A stretch of DNA of 64,000 nucleotides from Kutzneria sp036403095 (GTDB lineage Bacteria; Actinomycetota; Actinomycetes; Mycobacteriales; Pseudonocardiaceae), in the NCBI GenBank assembly GCA_036403095.1, contig DASWRQ010000068.1, positions 1-64,000 on the forward strand, read 5' to 3'. The stretch's first letter is position 1, and every line of letters begins with the position of its first letter. Below, one piece after another: positions 21,639 to 36,500 of this stretch. The translations under genes and the position numbers were made by a program. The notes beneath the pieces were generated by a model. It did no database searches, was not told where the DNA came from, and was given only the letters and a program-made list of their open reading frames with translations.

Positions 21639-22702
21639 GCCACCACCTCCATCACGACGTAGCCGGGCGGCGGCTGGATCTGGCTCAGGTCGGCCGCCAG
21701 CACCACGTGCTTGCCGTCGCGGGACGCCTCGCGGAAACCGCTGAAGGCGTAGGTGATCTGCATCATCCGGTTGCGCCCGGTCTCCACGAAGTCGGCCCGC
21801 AACCCGGCACCGGCGTCGCGAGCCAGGCCCATGATGTGTCCCAACAGGACAGTGCCGACGCCACGGGACATCACCCGGCAGGACATCAGCATCATGTTCA
21901 GCTGCCAGTCCGGCGAGCCCTTCTCGACCAGGGCCAGGCCGATCTTTCCGTACGAGCCGAACCGGTCGGTCAGCGAGGCCACCAGCAACAGGTGGTCGGG
22001 CGACTCCCGCAACGCGTCCAGCTCGTCGTAGGAGTAGGTGCGGCCGGTCGAGTTGAGCTGGTTGGTCCGTACGGTCAGCTCCTCGGCCCGTTGCAGGTCC
22101 TCGGTGCGGGCCGGCGCGATGGTGAACGTCATGCCCAGGCTGGCCAGGAACTCCTCGCTGGTGCCGACGAAGTCCGACTCGATGTGGTCCCGCGCCAGCT
22201 GGCTCTGGTACATGCCGCGCCGCTGCGCCGACTCGTCGGTGACGAACCGCGGCCGGAACTCCGGGCGCGCCAGCACCTCGTCCATCACCGCACTGTCCAC
22301 ACAGGTCACCGTGGGCAGCGCATGTCCGACCTCGGCCAGCTCGAACTCCTGGTCGTCGACGAAGGCGAACGCGTCCAGGCCCAGGTTGAGCTTGGCCGCG
22401 ATGCGCTCGATCGAGGAGGACTTGGCGTTCCACGAGATCTGCGGGAACAGGAACATCTCGGTCAGACCCAGCTCGGTCAGCTTGGCCATGGCGGACTCGT
22501 GGTCGTTCTTGCTGGCCACGGAGTTCAGCACGCCCATCGCGTCCAGCCGGTGGATGTGGTCCACAACGGACGGTCGGACCGCGACGTTGTCGTCCTCCAG
22601 CAACACGCCGTCCCACAGCGTGTTGTCCAGGTCCCACACCACACATTTGATCTTGCCCTGCGTTGGTTCGACAGGGCCCGGCTTGGCCAGTACAGCGGTC
22701 AC
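21635..22702 (-). CDS. FkbH-like HAD protein (glyceryl-ACP forming)
   Basis: 355 residues from a GTG at 22702, overlapping the upstream stop. The N-terminal HAD phosphatase signature is CVVWDLDNTLWDGVLLED, followed by SVASKNDHESAMAKL and AFVDDQEFELAEV. The C-terminal half is the GNAT-like region found in FkbH proteins. FkbH-type enzymes take 1,3-bisphosphoglycerate, dephosphorylate it and load a glyceryl unit on an ACP. With the neighbouring ACP, acyl-CoA dehydrogenase and 3-hydroxyacyl-CoA dehydrogenase it makes the set for a hydroxymalonyl-ACP extender unit. Confidence 0.92.
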   Translation of the reverse strand: MTAVLAKPGPVEPTQGKIKCVVWDLDNTLWDGVLLEDDNVAVRPSVVDHIHRLDAMGVLNSVASKNDHESAMAKLTELGLTEMFLFPQISWNAKSSSIERIAAKLNLGLDAFAFVDDQEFELAEVGHALPTVTCVDSAVMDEVLARPEFRPRFVTDESAQRRGMYQSQLARDHIESDFVGTSEEFLASLGMTFTIAPARTEDLQRAEELTVRTNQLNSTGRTYSYDELDALRESPDHLLLVASLTDRFGSYGKIGLALVEKGSPDWQLNMMLMSCRVMSRGVGTVLLGHIMGLARDAGAGLRADFVETGRNRMMQITYAFSGFREASRDGKHVVLAADLSQIQPPPGYVVMEVVA

Positions 22703-23832
22703 GGCTCCCACTTCCGGTAGGCCTCGGCAGCTATGGTCATCCGCTGGATCTCGGTGCTGCCCTCGATGATCTCCATGACTTTGGCGTCCCGGTAGAACCG
22801 CCCGACCGGGAACTCCGGGCTGCATCCGTTGGCCCCGTGGATCTGCACCGCTTCGGACGCGTGCCGGGCGGCGGCCGTGGACGCGAAGTACTTGGCGATC
22901 CAGGTGGCCATGATCGTGGCGGCGTCGCCCCGGTCCTTGAGCCGACCGGCCTCGGCCAGCAGCAGCCGGCCGGCGCGCACATCGGTGACCATGTCCGACA
23001 GCTTTGCCTGGATCAACGGCAGGTCCCGCAGCGGCATGCCGCCGACCCGCCGCGTGGTGGCATAGTCCGCACACGCGTCGATGCAGGCCTGGATGATGCC
23101 GACCGAGCCGGCGGCCACGCTGTAGCGGCCGAGGTCAAGCGTGCCGGTGAGCACCATGCCGGAGGCGAAACCGCTGGGCCCCAACAAGGAATCAGGTCCG
23201 AGCTCGACGTCCGAGAAGGCGATCTCGGCCAGCATCGACGACCGGGTGCCGAGCATGTCGTCGATCGGACTCACCAGCACGCCGGGGGCGTTGCCGGGCA
23301 CCAGCAGCGCGACCGTGCTGGCCGGTCCCTTGGCGAACACCAGGAACAGATCGGCCCGCTGGCCGTTGGTGGTCCACTTCTTGACGCCGTTGAGCAGCCA
23401 GCCACCCTTGTGCGGCACCGCGGTCGTGGTGATCGCCGCGGTGTCGCTGCCGGCGCCCGGCTCGGACAGGCAGAACGCGCCGAGCGTGCGGCCGGCGGCC
23501 AACGCGGACCCCCACTGCTGGATCTGCGTGTCGGTGCCGAAGCGTTGCAGCGCCCAGGAAAGCATGGTGTGCACGGTCAGCAGGCTGCGCACCGACGAGC
23601 AGCCGCGGCCCACCTCCTCGTGGATCTCGCCGAGCGTCACCATGTCGATGCCGGCGCCGCCGAGCCCGGCCGGCAGAAACGGCGCCCACAGGCCGGCGGC
23701 GGCGATCCGGTCCAGCAGCTCCTCCGGGATCCGCCCGGTCCGGTCCCAGACGTCCGCGTGCGGCCGGATCTCCTCGTCCACGAAGGACCGAGCATAGGCT
23801 CGGTCGATGGTGGGGGCCAGTTGCTGGGTCAT
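22699..23832 (-). CDS. Acyl-CoA dehydrogenase of the extender-unit cassette (FkbI-like)
   Basis: 377 residues, full-length, with an AGGAG site upstream. Motifs: LGAFCLSEPGAGSDTAAI, WLLNGVKKWTTNGQRADLFLV, and KVMEIIEGSTEIQRM. The catalytic Glu (I-E-G-S) is present, unlike in the two split dehydrogenases of this locus. In hydroxymalonyl- and methoxymalonyl-ACP pathways the FkbI-type enzyme oxidises the aldehyde/hydroxyacyl carbon on the ACP to the carboxylate. It sits between the FkbH-like gene and the ACP gene. Confidence 0.9.
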   Translation of the reverse strand: MTQQLAPTIDRAYARSFVDEEIRPHADVWDRTGRIPEELLDRIAAAGLWAPFLPAGLGGAGIDMVTLGEIHEEVGRGCSSVRSLLTVHTMLSWALQRFGTDTQIQQWGSALAAGRTLGAFCLSEPGAGSDTAAITTTAVPHKGGWLLNGVKKWTTNGQRADLFLVFAKGPASTVALLVPGNAPGVLVSPIDDMLGTRSSMLAEIAFSDVELGPDSLLGPSGFASGMVLTGTLDLGRYSVAAGSVGIIQACIDACADYATTRRVGGMPLRDLPLIQAKLSDMVTDVRAGRLLLAEAGRLKDRGDAATIMATWIAKYFASTAAARHASEAVQIHGANGCSPEFPVGRFYRDAKVMEIIEGSTEIQRMTIAAEAYRKWEP

Positions 23833-23842
23833 GTCACGCTCC

Positions 23843-24085
23843 TCAGACGACCGCGGACCGCAGGCCGTCCACCAGCTCGGTCATCGCCTTGGCGGTGCGG
23901 AAGTTGTCGATGCGCAGCTCGTCGTTGGGGATGGTGACGGTGAACTCCTTCTCGATGAACATCACCAGCTCCATGGCGAACAGGGAGTTGATGTAGCCCA
24001 GCGAGAAGATGTCCTCGGTGTCGCCGATCTCCGCCTGCGGGAAGCGGTTGGTGATGAACGCGAGAATTTTCGCCGTGGTGTCCAT
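23843..24085 (-). CDS. ACP of the extender-unit cassette (FkbJ-like)
   Basis: 80 residues starting MDTTAKILAFITNRF. The attachment serine is S34 in LGYINSLFAMELVMFIE, the pattern of FkbJ-type ACPs, which carry glyceryl and then hydroxymalonyl. It is 10 bp from the dehydrogenase start and 11 bp from the hydroxyacyl-CoA dehydrogenase stop, in the same operon. Confidence 0.92.
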   Translation of the reverse strand: MDTTAKILAFITNRFPQAEIGDTEDIFSLGYINSLFAMELVMFIEKEFTVTIPNDELRIDNFRTAKAMTELVDGLRSAVV

Positions 24086-24096
24086 GGTGCTGCCCC

Positions 24097-24932
24097 TCAG
24101 GCGTTGTAGGTGTAGAAGCCACGGCCGCTCTTGCGCCCGTGCAGTCCGGCGTCGGTCATCTGCTTGAGCAGCGGGCACGGCCGGTACTTGCTGTCCGCGT
24201 AGTGCTCGTAGAGCACCTCGACGCTGTACAGGATGGTGTCCACGCCGATCAGGTCGGCGGTCTCCAGCGGCCCCATCGGGTGCCCGAAACAGCCACGGAA
24301 CACCTCGTCCACCGACTCGGCCGTGGCCACGCCCTCGTGCACCAGGTAGGCCGCCTCGTTGATCGTCAGCATCAACACCCGGTTGGACACGAAGCCGGAC
24401 GCGTCCTTCACGTCGACCCAGCGCTTTCCCATGCTGGACAACAGCTCCCGGGTGCGATCGAGGGTCTCCGGCGTGGTGTGGAAGCCGGGGATCAGCTCCA
24501 CCACGGGCTTGGCCGGCACCGGGTTCATGAAGTGCACGCCGACGACGCGGCCCGGGTGCTCGCCGACGGAGGCGATCCGGGTGATCGGGATGGCCGAGGT
24601 GTTGGCCACCACCACGGTGTCGGCCGGCAGCACGCGGTCCAGCTCGGCGTGCACCGCCCGCTTGACCTCCCAGTTCTCGGTGACGTTCTCGATCACCAGC
24701 TCGGCCTTGGCCAGCGCCTCCAGACCGACGGCGGTGGTGATGCGGGACAACACCTCGTCCGGGTCGAGAGCGGGGCCGCCCATCATGCGGGACAGGCGGC
24801 AGTTGCGGTAGATCGCGGTCCGGGCGTCGGCCAGCACCTCCTCGGTGGTGTCGACGAGCACGACGTCGTGCCCGCCGGTGGCCACGTTCTGCGCGACGCC
24901 GATGCCCATCACACCCGCGCCCACCACGCCGA

Positions 24933-24942
<10 letters not shown>
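24097..24942 (-). CDS. 3-hydroxyacyl-CoA dehydrogenase of the extender cassette (FkbK-like)
   Basis: 281 residues; the start overlaps the end of the third PKS gene by 10 bp. Rossmann motif IGVVGAGVMGIGVAQN, the catalytic region VVGVHFMNPVP, and the C-terminal helical domain DASGFVSNRVLMLTINEA are typical of NAD-dependent 3-hydroxybutyryl-CoA dehydrogenases. In FkbK-type pathways it oxidises the glyceryl-ACP alcohol. No O-methyltransferase gene (FkbG-like) is present in the operon, so hydroxymalonyl-ACP rather than methoxymalonyl-ACP is the expected product. Confidence 0.9.
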
Positions 24943-29116
<4,174 letters not shown>

Positions 29117-29120
<4 letters not shown>

Positions 29121-32100
29121 TTCTGCCGGGCGCGACGACGACGCTCGCCACGGGATGCGCCGACCACCGGCTTGGGCTGGTCAGCGGCGGTCAGCTCGGT
29201 CGCGAAGGCGGCGACCGTAGGGTGCGCGAAGAGCACGGCCGGCGCGATCGCCCGGCCGACGACCTTCTCGATCGCGGCCACCATCGCCATGCCGACCAGC
29301 GAGGTGCCGCCGAGGTCGAAGAACGGGTCGTGCACGCCGATGCGGTCGATGCCGAGGAACTCGCCCCAGATCTCGGCGACCGTGGTCTCCAGCTCGGTCC
29401 GCGGCGGGGCGTAGTCGGTGCGCAGCGGCGGCCTCGGGAACCGCGTCGACTCCGGCGCGGCGGCCGTCTCGACAAGGTCGGCAAGGTTGCTCAGCGCGGA
29501 CCATTCCCGTTGTGCCGCCGGTAGTTGCTGCCGCATCGCGACGACGGTGCCGTGCACGCCGCCGGCGATCCTGTCCAGCAGGGCCAGCCCGGCGGCGTCG
29601 CCGAAGCCGTTGCGGCGGCGGTAGGCGGCGCGGTCGGCGATGGCTTCGCTGCCGTCCTGCCAGGCGTCGTACTGCCAGTGGCCCCAGGTCACCGTGATCA
29701 CCTGGGTGTCCGAAGTGGACGCCAGCGCGGTGCCGTAGGCGTCGAGCACGGTGTTCGCGGCGCAGTAGTCGCCCTCGCCGAGACCACCGAGCACGGTGGA
29801 CACCGACGAGTAGAGGATCACCTTCTGCGGCGGCGTGGCCGAGTTGAGCAACTCGTGCAGCGGTTGCAGGGCGCGGACCTTCGGGGCCAGCACCGCATGG
29901 GCGTCGTCCAGAGTCTGGCGCTGGGCCAGCCCGCTGCCGGGGACGCCGGCCGCGTGCACGATGCCGTCCAGCGGCCCGAAGTGGTCCTGGGCCTGTCGAA
30001 GCGCGCTTCTGAACTGCTCGGGATCGCCGACGTCGGCCTTGATCACCAGCACCTCGGCGCCGTCGATGTCGACGTCGCCACCGTTGCGGCTGACCAGCGC
30101 CAACCGGCTGACTCCCTTGCTGGCCAGGTGCTTGGCCAACCGGAGCCCGAGGCCCTTCGTGCCGCCGGTGATCAGGTACGTGCCGGCCCAGCCGGGCTCG
30201 CCGGACGGGGTGATCTCGGTGTAGCCCTTGAGCCAGCGGCGGCCGTTGCGCCAGCCGACCAGCGCCGGCTCCGCCGCGGCGTCCTCGTACGACCACGGCC
30301 CGCGCCGCAGCTCCTCGGCCAGGCTCTTGGCCGAGGCCAACGGGTCGGCCTCCGGGGCGAGGTCGATGCCGCGCCAGCTCAGGCCCGGGTACTCGGCCCG
30401 GACGCCGCGGCCGAGGCCGTGCACGATGGCGCGATACGGGGCCGGGGTATCACCGCCGACGATCTCCGACGACCCGGCGCTGACCGTCAGCAGCCGGACA
30501 CCGTGCTCCTTGGCGGTGCCGGCCAAGGCCTGCACGGCCAGCAGCAGTGTGTCGAAACCGCTGGTGATCGCGGTGTCCGCGGAGTCGGCGAGCAGGCTCC
30601 ACAGGTGCACGACCTGCACCGGGCCGTCCGCGGCGAGGATCTCCCGGTACAGCTCGGGGACGGTCGGGTCGATCACCAGGCGTCGGCCGTCGCGCCGGCG
30701 GCCGGTGCCCGGCGCGACCTCGACGACCCGCACGCCGGCCGCCTCGGCGATGTCCGCGAGTCGGCCGCCGATGCCGGCGTCGTCGGCGAACACGATCAGC
30801 GTGCCGGTGAGCTCGCCCGGTTCCGGGCGGGACAGGTCGGTGCGCCAGATCGGGCTGTAGAGCAGGCCGTTCGACGGTGTGGCCGACTTCTCCTTGGCCT
30901 GCGGCCAGAAACGCGTGCGCTGGAACGGGTACGGCGGCAGCGACACCAGCCGGCCTTGTCCGTTCAGCGCCGCCCAGTCGAGGTCGACGCCGATCTCCCA
31001 GAGCCGGCCGCATGTCTCCAGCACGCTGACGTTCTCCGCCGGCCGGTCGACCGCCGGCCACGGTGCCGGCAGCGTGCCGAGGACGGTCGGGCGGGTCGTG
31101 ACGTTCTGGCGGACGAGGCCGCCGAGGGTCTGGCCGGGGCCGAGCTCGACGTACGCGTCGGCGGCGAAGTTCTGGATGCTCTCGGCGAAGCGGACCGGCC
31201 GGCACAGGTGATCGGCCCAGTACTGGGGATCGATGGCCTGGGCCTCGGTCAGCACGGCGCCGGTGGCGTTGGAGACGATAGTAACGCTCGGGGCGTTACG
31301 TGCCACCGTTGCGATCAGCGCCGCCAGCTTGTCCTGCATGGGTTGCAGCAGGGTGGAGTGGAACGGGTGCGCGCTGCGCAACGTCCGGTTGGCGATCCCG
31401 TTGGCCCGCAGCTGCTGCGAGACCTTCTCGATGTCGCTCGGCGACCCGCTGAGGACGGTCATCTGCGGGCCGTTCAACGCCGCGACGTCCACCGGGAGGT
31501 CGCCGAGCTGCTCCGGCCCGGCCGCCACGGCGAGCATCCGGCCGGCCGGCGCCGACTCGATCAGCCGGGCCCGCTCGGTGACGACCCAGAGCGCGTCGGA
31601 CAGCGAGAACACCCCGGCGATGCAGGCCGCCACGTACTCGCCCAGGCTGTAGCCGACCAGCAGATCGGGCTTGATGCCGCGATGCGCCAGGAGGTTGGCC
31701 AGCGCGTACTCGACGGTGAAGAGGAACGGGTGCGCGATCTCCGCGTGGTCCATCACGTCGTCCGAGGGGCCGCCGCCGAACAGCGAGGGCACCTGCACCT
31801 CGGCCGGCGGTTCGGCGAAGAACAGCTCCCGCAGGTCGACCCCGCACCGGTCGGCGGCGATGTCCAGGCACTCGTCCACGGCCGCCGCGAACACCGGTTC
31901 GTGCTGGTAGAGCGCTCTCCCGAGTCCTCGGTACTGGTCGCCGACACCGGGCAGCAGGAACGCCACCTTCGGCTTCTCGTGGCCCGCCTTGACTGCCGGC
32001 TCGGCGGTGGCGAAGCGCGCCTTGGCGTCGGCGGCGTCGGTGGCCACGATCGCCCGGCGGTACTCGTGGTGCGTCCGGCCGACCTGGAGCGTGTGGGCCA

Positions 32101-33571
32101 GGTCCGTGAGCTCCGCTTTTGTGCCGCGGAGTGTCTGGAGCCGGTCCCGGAGAGCGTTCTCCGAGGCCCCCGACACCGGCAGCAACGTGAGCCCGTCGGC
32201 CGGCGACGGCGCGGGCGCCGGGGCGGCTTCGAGGACGACGTGTGCGTTGGTGCCCGACCAGCCGAACGAGCTGACCCCGGCGATCGCCCCGCCCGGCAGT
32301 TCGGCGCTGGCGGTCGCCGGCCGGACGGTGTCGCTGGCCACCACGGCCTCGGCCGGCTCGGACATGTTCAGGTTCGGCGGCACCAGGCCGTTCTCGAGCA
32401 CCAGGACCGTCTTGATCAGGCCCGCGATGCCGGCGGCGGTGTGCGTGTGGCCGACGTTGGTCTTGACCGCGCCGACGTGCAGCGGGGCTTCGCGCCGGCC
32501 GAACACGTCGTTCAGCGCCCCCAGCTCGATCTCGTCGCCCAGCGCGGTGCCCGAGCCGTGTGCCTCGACGAAGGCGATGTCCGCCGGCTTCACCTGTGCC
32601 GCCGCGTGCGCCCGACGGATCACGTCGACCTGGGCCGCCCGGTTCGGCGCGGTGAGGCCGTTGCTGCGGCCGTCCTGGTTCACAGCGGTGCCGCGGATGA
32701 CCGCCCGGATGCGGTGGCCGTTGCGCTCGGCATCGGACAGCCGGGTCAGCAGCACCATGCCGCCGCCCTCGCCCATCATGTAGCCGTTGGCGCCGGCGTC
32801 GAAGGTGTTGCAGCGGTCGGCCAGTAGCGCGTTGGAGCAGCTGTAGATGTACAGGAACTCGTGCAGGGCCAGGTATCCGCCGCCGACCAGCACGTAGTCG
32901 CACTCGTTGTTGCGCAGCGCCTGCACGGCCAGATGCACGGCGACCAGCGAGGAGGAGCAGGCGGTGTCGAGGGAGAACGTGGGCCCGTGCAGGTCGAAGT
33001 GGTAGGCGATGCGGCCGGCGACCACGCTGCCGAGGCTGCCCTGGCCCATGTACGGGTCGGTGTAGACGTCGATGCCCTCGCGGTCGTGCTCCAACTGGCC
33101 GTACTGGAACGCGTCGGAGAAGCCCAGCAGCACACCGGTTCGGCTGCCCGCAAGCGTTTTCGGCGGCGTGCCGGCGTCCTCCATCGCCTCCCAGGCCAGC
33201 TCCATGAGCAGCCGTTGCTGCGGGTCCATGCGCAGCGCCTCACGCGGCGGGAAACCGAAGAACTCCGCGTCCCAGCCGGCGACATCGGGCAGGAAGGCGC
33301 CGGTTTTCGGCTGGTACAGCGTGTTGTCCTCGGCCGACGGGTCGTGGTCGAACCGCCCGCGCGGGAAGTCGGTGACCGCCGCCGCGCGGCCCTCGCGCAG
33401 CATCTCCCAGTACGAGGACACATCCGGTGCGTCCGGGAAGCGGCAGGACATGCCGATCACGGCGACCGGCTCGTGCTCCCGGGCGTCGGCGTCCGCCAGC
33501 CGGCGGCGCGCGTTCGCCAGGTCGACCGTCACCCGCTTGAGATACTCGCGGAGCTTGTCCTCGCCGGCCAT
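29117..33571 (-). CDS. Type I PKS, one module: KS-AT-KR-ACP with N-terminal docking helix
   Basis: 1484 residues from the ATG at 33571 (MAGEDKLREYLKRVTVDLAN is a typical docking coiled coil); a GTG at 33586 is less likely. KS about 37-465 has Cys205 in DTACSSSL, EAHGSGTALGD and GHTHTAAG. AT about 540-840 has GYSLGEYVAA and S-A-H-P-F-H, a malonyl-type but non-standard motif. KR about 1135-1320 has GGTKGLG, YSSVSTVLGG and GDYCAANT, so it should be active. ACP about 1390-1460 has Ser about 1423 in DLGGTSLVG. A basic Arg-rich tail follows. It extends by one reduced unit. Confidence 0.93.
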
Positions 33572-33582
33572 GGTTTTCCCTT

Positions 33583-36500
33583 TCACAGCTGGTTGTCGAT
33601 GAAGGCGAAGATCTCCTCGTCCGAGGAGAGATCAAGGCCGGGAGCGTCGGGCACGAGGGTGCGCAATGTCTCCTGGAGCACGGCGGCCAGCCGGTCGCGG
33701 TGATCGTCGTCCAGAGTGGACGGATCGATGCGGTCCAGCGCCTCGCGCAGCAGGTCCTCCGGCGACGGCTCGGCCGGCACCAGCTCGCCGGCCAGGTAGC
33801 CGGCCAGCTTGGTCACCGTCGGGTGGTTGAACACCAGCGACGCCGGCAGCCGCAGGCCCGTTGCCGCGCCGAGCTTGTTGCGCAGCTCGACCGAGGTCAG
33901 CGAGTCGAGCCCCTGCTCCCGCAACGGCTTGTCCGGGTCGACCGTGGCGGCGGACCGGTGGCCCAGCGCCACTGAGACCCGGTCCCGGACCAGCCGGAAG
34001 ATCGAGTCCGCGTCGAACTGCTGCGCCGGTGCGGCCTCGATCGTCACGGTCCGGCGTGGCTTGAACAGACCACGCAGCACGGGCGGCACGTCGTCACCGT
34101 CGCGACTCCACCGCGCCGCTACGAGCTGGGCATTCGGCTCGCGGAGCGCCGCGTCGAACATGGCCAGGCCTTGCTGCACGCTCAGCGGCGCCACCCACGC
34201 GACCTTGTTCACGTGCGCGGTCATGGCCGTCGGCAGCGACCATAGTCCCCAGGCGATCGACGCCGCCGGCAGACCGAGGCTCTGCCGATGTGCGGCGAGC
34301 GCGTCGAGATAGCTGTTGGCCGCGGCGTAGTTGCCCTGCCCGGGGTTGCCGAGCACACCGGCGACCGAGGAGAACAGCACAAACGCCTTGAGATCCGGCA
34401 GGAGCTCGTGCAGCAGCCAAGCCGCCTCGGCCTTCGGCCGGAGCACCGTGTCCAGCTTCTTTGGCGTCAGCTCCGTGACGGTCGCGTCGTCGAGGACGCC
34501 GGCCGCGTGGATCACGGCCGTGATGCGACGGCCCTTGATCAGCTCGGTCAATTGGCCACGGTCGGCGACATCGCAGGCCACCCCGTCGGTGCCACCGCGT
34601 CGGGACACGAGCAGCAGGTCGGGGACACCCTGCGACTTCAGGTGTTGGGCGATCAGCGCGCCGAGGCCGCTGGTGCCGCCGGTGATCAGCACGGTGCCGT
34701 CGCCGAGGTCCATGGTGGACCCCGAGTTGACGTGCCGGACGATCCGCGGCACCAGGAACCGGCCGTCGCGGACGGCGAACTGCGGCTCGTCGGTGGTCGG
34801 AATCTCGTCCTCGGCGCAGTCGGCCAGCACGAACCGGCCAGGGTGCTCGGACTGGGCCGAACGGACCAGTCCCCAGATCTGCGCACCGTCCAAGGTGGAC
34901 GGATCGGCGCGGACCAGCAGCCGCTCGTCGGTGTCCTTCTCCACCCACTGCTGCACCTGGGCCAGCACGCTCTTGAGATCGCCCGGCTGGGCGACGGTCA
35001 GCGACGCCTGGCCGGTCGGCTCGGCTTCCACCCAGTCGACCCGGTACAGCTCGGCCGTGGCAACGCCTTGCGGCGCGGGCGCCAGGGTCAGCGACTCGAC
35101 GCCGCCGATCTGCGTGCCGGTTTCGTCATAGATGGCCAGGGATCCGTTGCTCAGACGGACCCGGAGCCGGTTCGCGCCGCGGCCGGTGAACCACACGCCG
35201 GACCAGGCGAACGGCAGCTTCAGCTCGTCGGCGTCGAGCACGAGGATGTGCAGGGCGGCGTCCAGCAGCGCCGGGTGCACGGTGAAGTCATCGGCGTCGG
35301 AGACCGCCACCTCGACGAGATAGTCGTCGCCGTCGCGATAGGCGGCTTGCAGCAGCTGGAATGCCGGCCCGTACTCGTAACCGCCGGCCGCGAGCCGGTC
35401 GTAGGCGCCGGTGAGGTCGATCTCCGTCCCGGTCGGCCAGGTGTCGAGGCGACCGGTGCTGCGCCGGCCGTCGCCGAGGAAGCCGTCAGCGTGCTTGATC
35501 CAGTCGCCGTCGGTGCGGGAGTGGATGGCCAGCGAGCGCCGGCCGTTCTCGTCGCCGCCGATCGTGACCTGGAGCTGGGCCGAGCCGGTGGTGGGCAGGA
35601 CGAGCGGGGCGTGCAGGGTCAGGTCCTCGACCTGGTCGCCGTCGGCCGCCGTCAGGGCGAGGTCGACGAAGGCCGTGCCCGGCAACAGAACCGTGCCGTT
35701 GACGGCGTGATCGACCACCCAGGGGGCGCTGTGCCGCGAGATTTTGCCGGTCAGCAGCCGGCCGCCGGTGTCGGCCACCGGGACCGCGTCGGCCAGCAGC
35801 GGGTGCGTGCCGTTTTCGTTGGTGTGCAGCCAGAATCGTTGCCGGTCGAAGGCGTAGGTCGGCAGTTCGACGCGCTTGGTCACCGGGCCGACGATCTTCG
35901 GCCAGTCCACCGGCGCGCCCTGTGCGTACGCCGTCGCGGCGGCGATCAGGAACTGGTGCTGGCCGCCGAAATTGCGCCGCAACGTGCCCACGGCCGTGCC
36001 GTCGATGCCTTCGTCGGCCAGGATCTCCCGGACCGCGCCGGCCAGGATCGGGTGCGGGCTGACCTCGATGAACAGCGGCCGGTCGCGGAACTTCCGGACG
36101 GCCGGGTCGAAGCTGACCGGGTCGGCGAGGTTCCGGTACCAGTAGTCGGGGGTCATCGCCGTGCCGTCGATGAAGTCGCCGTGGCAGGTGGAGCAGATTT
36201 TGGTCGTGGCCTCGGCCGGCTCGATAGCGCCGAGCTGCCGGAGCAACTCGTCCCGGACCGCCTCGACGTGCGGGGTATGGGCCGCGTAGGCCACCGGCGC
36301 GCGCCGGAGCTGCACGTCCTCGCCCTGCGCGGAAACGAATTCGTCGATCGCCTGGAGATCGCCGGCGATCACCGTGGCCGACGGTCCGTTGTCCACCGCG
36401 AGCCAGAGCCGGCCCGGCCACGGCGCGATCCGCTCGCGAACATCGTTCGCCGGCAGTCCGACCGCCAGCACGCCGCCCGTGCCATCGAGCTTGCCGACGA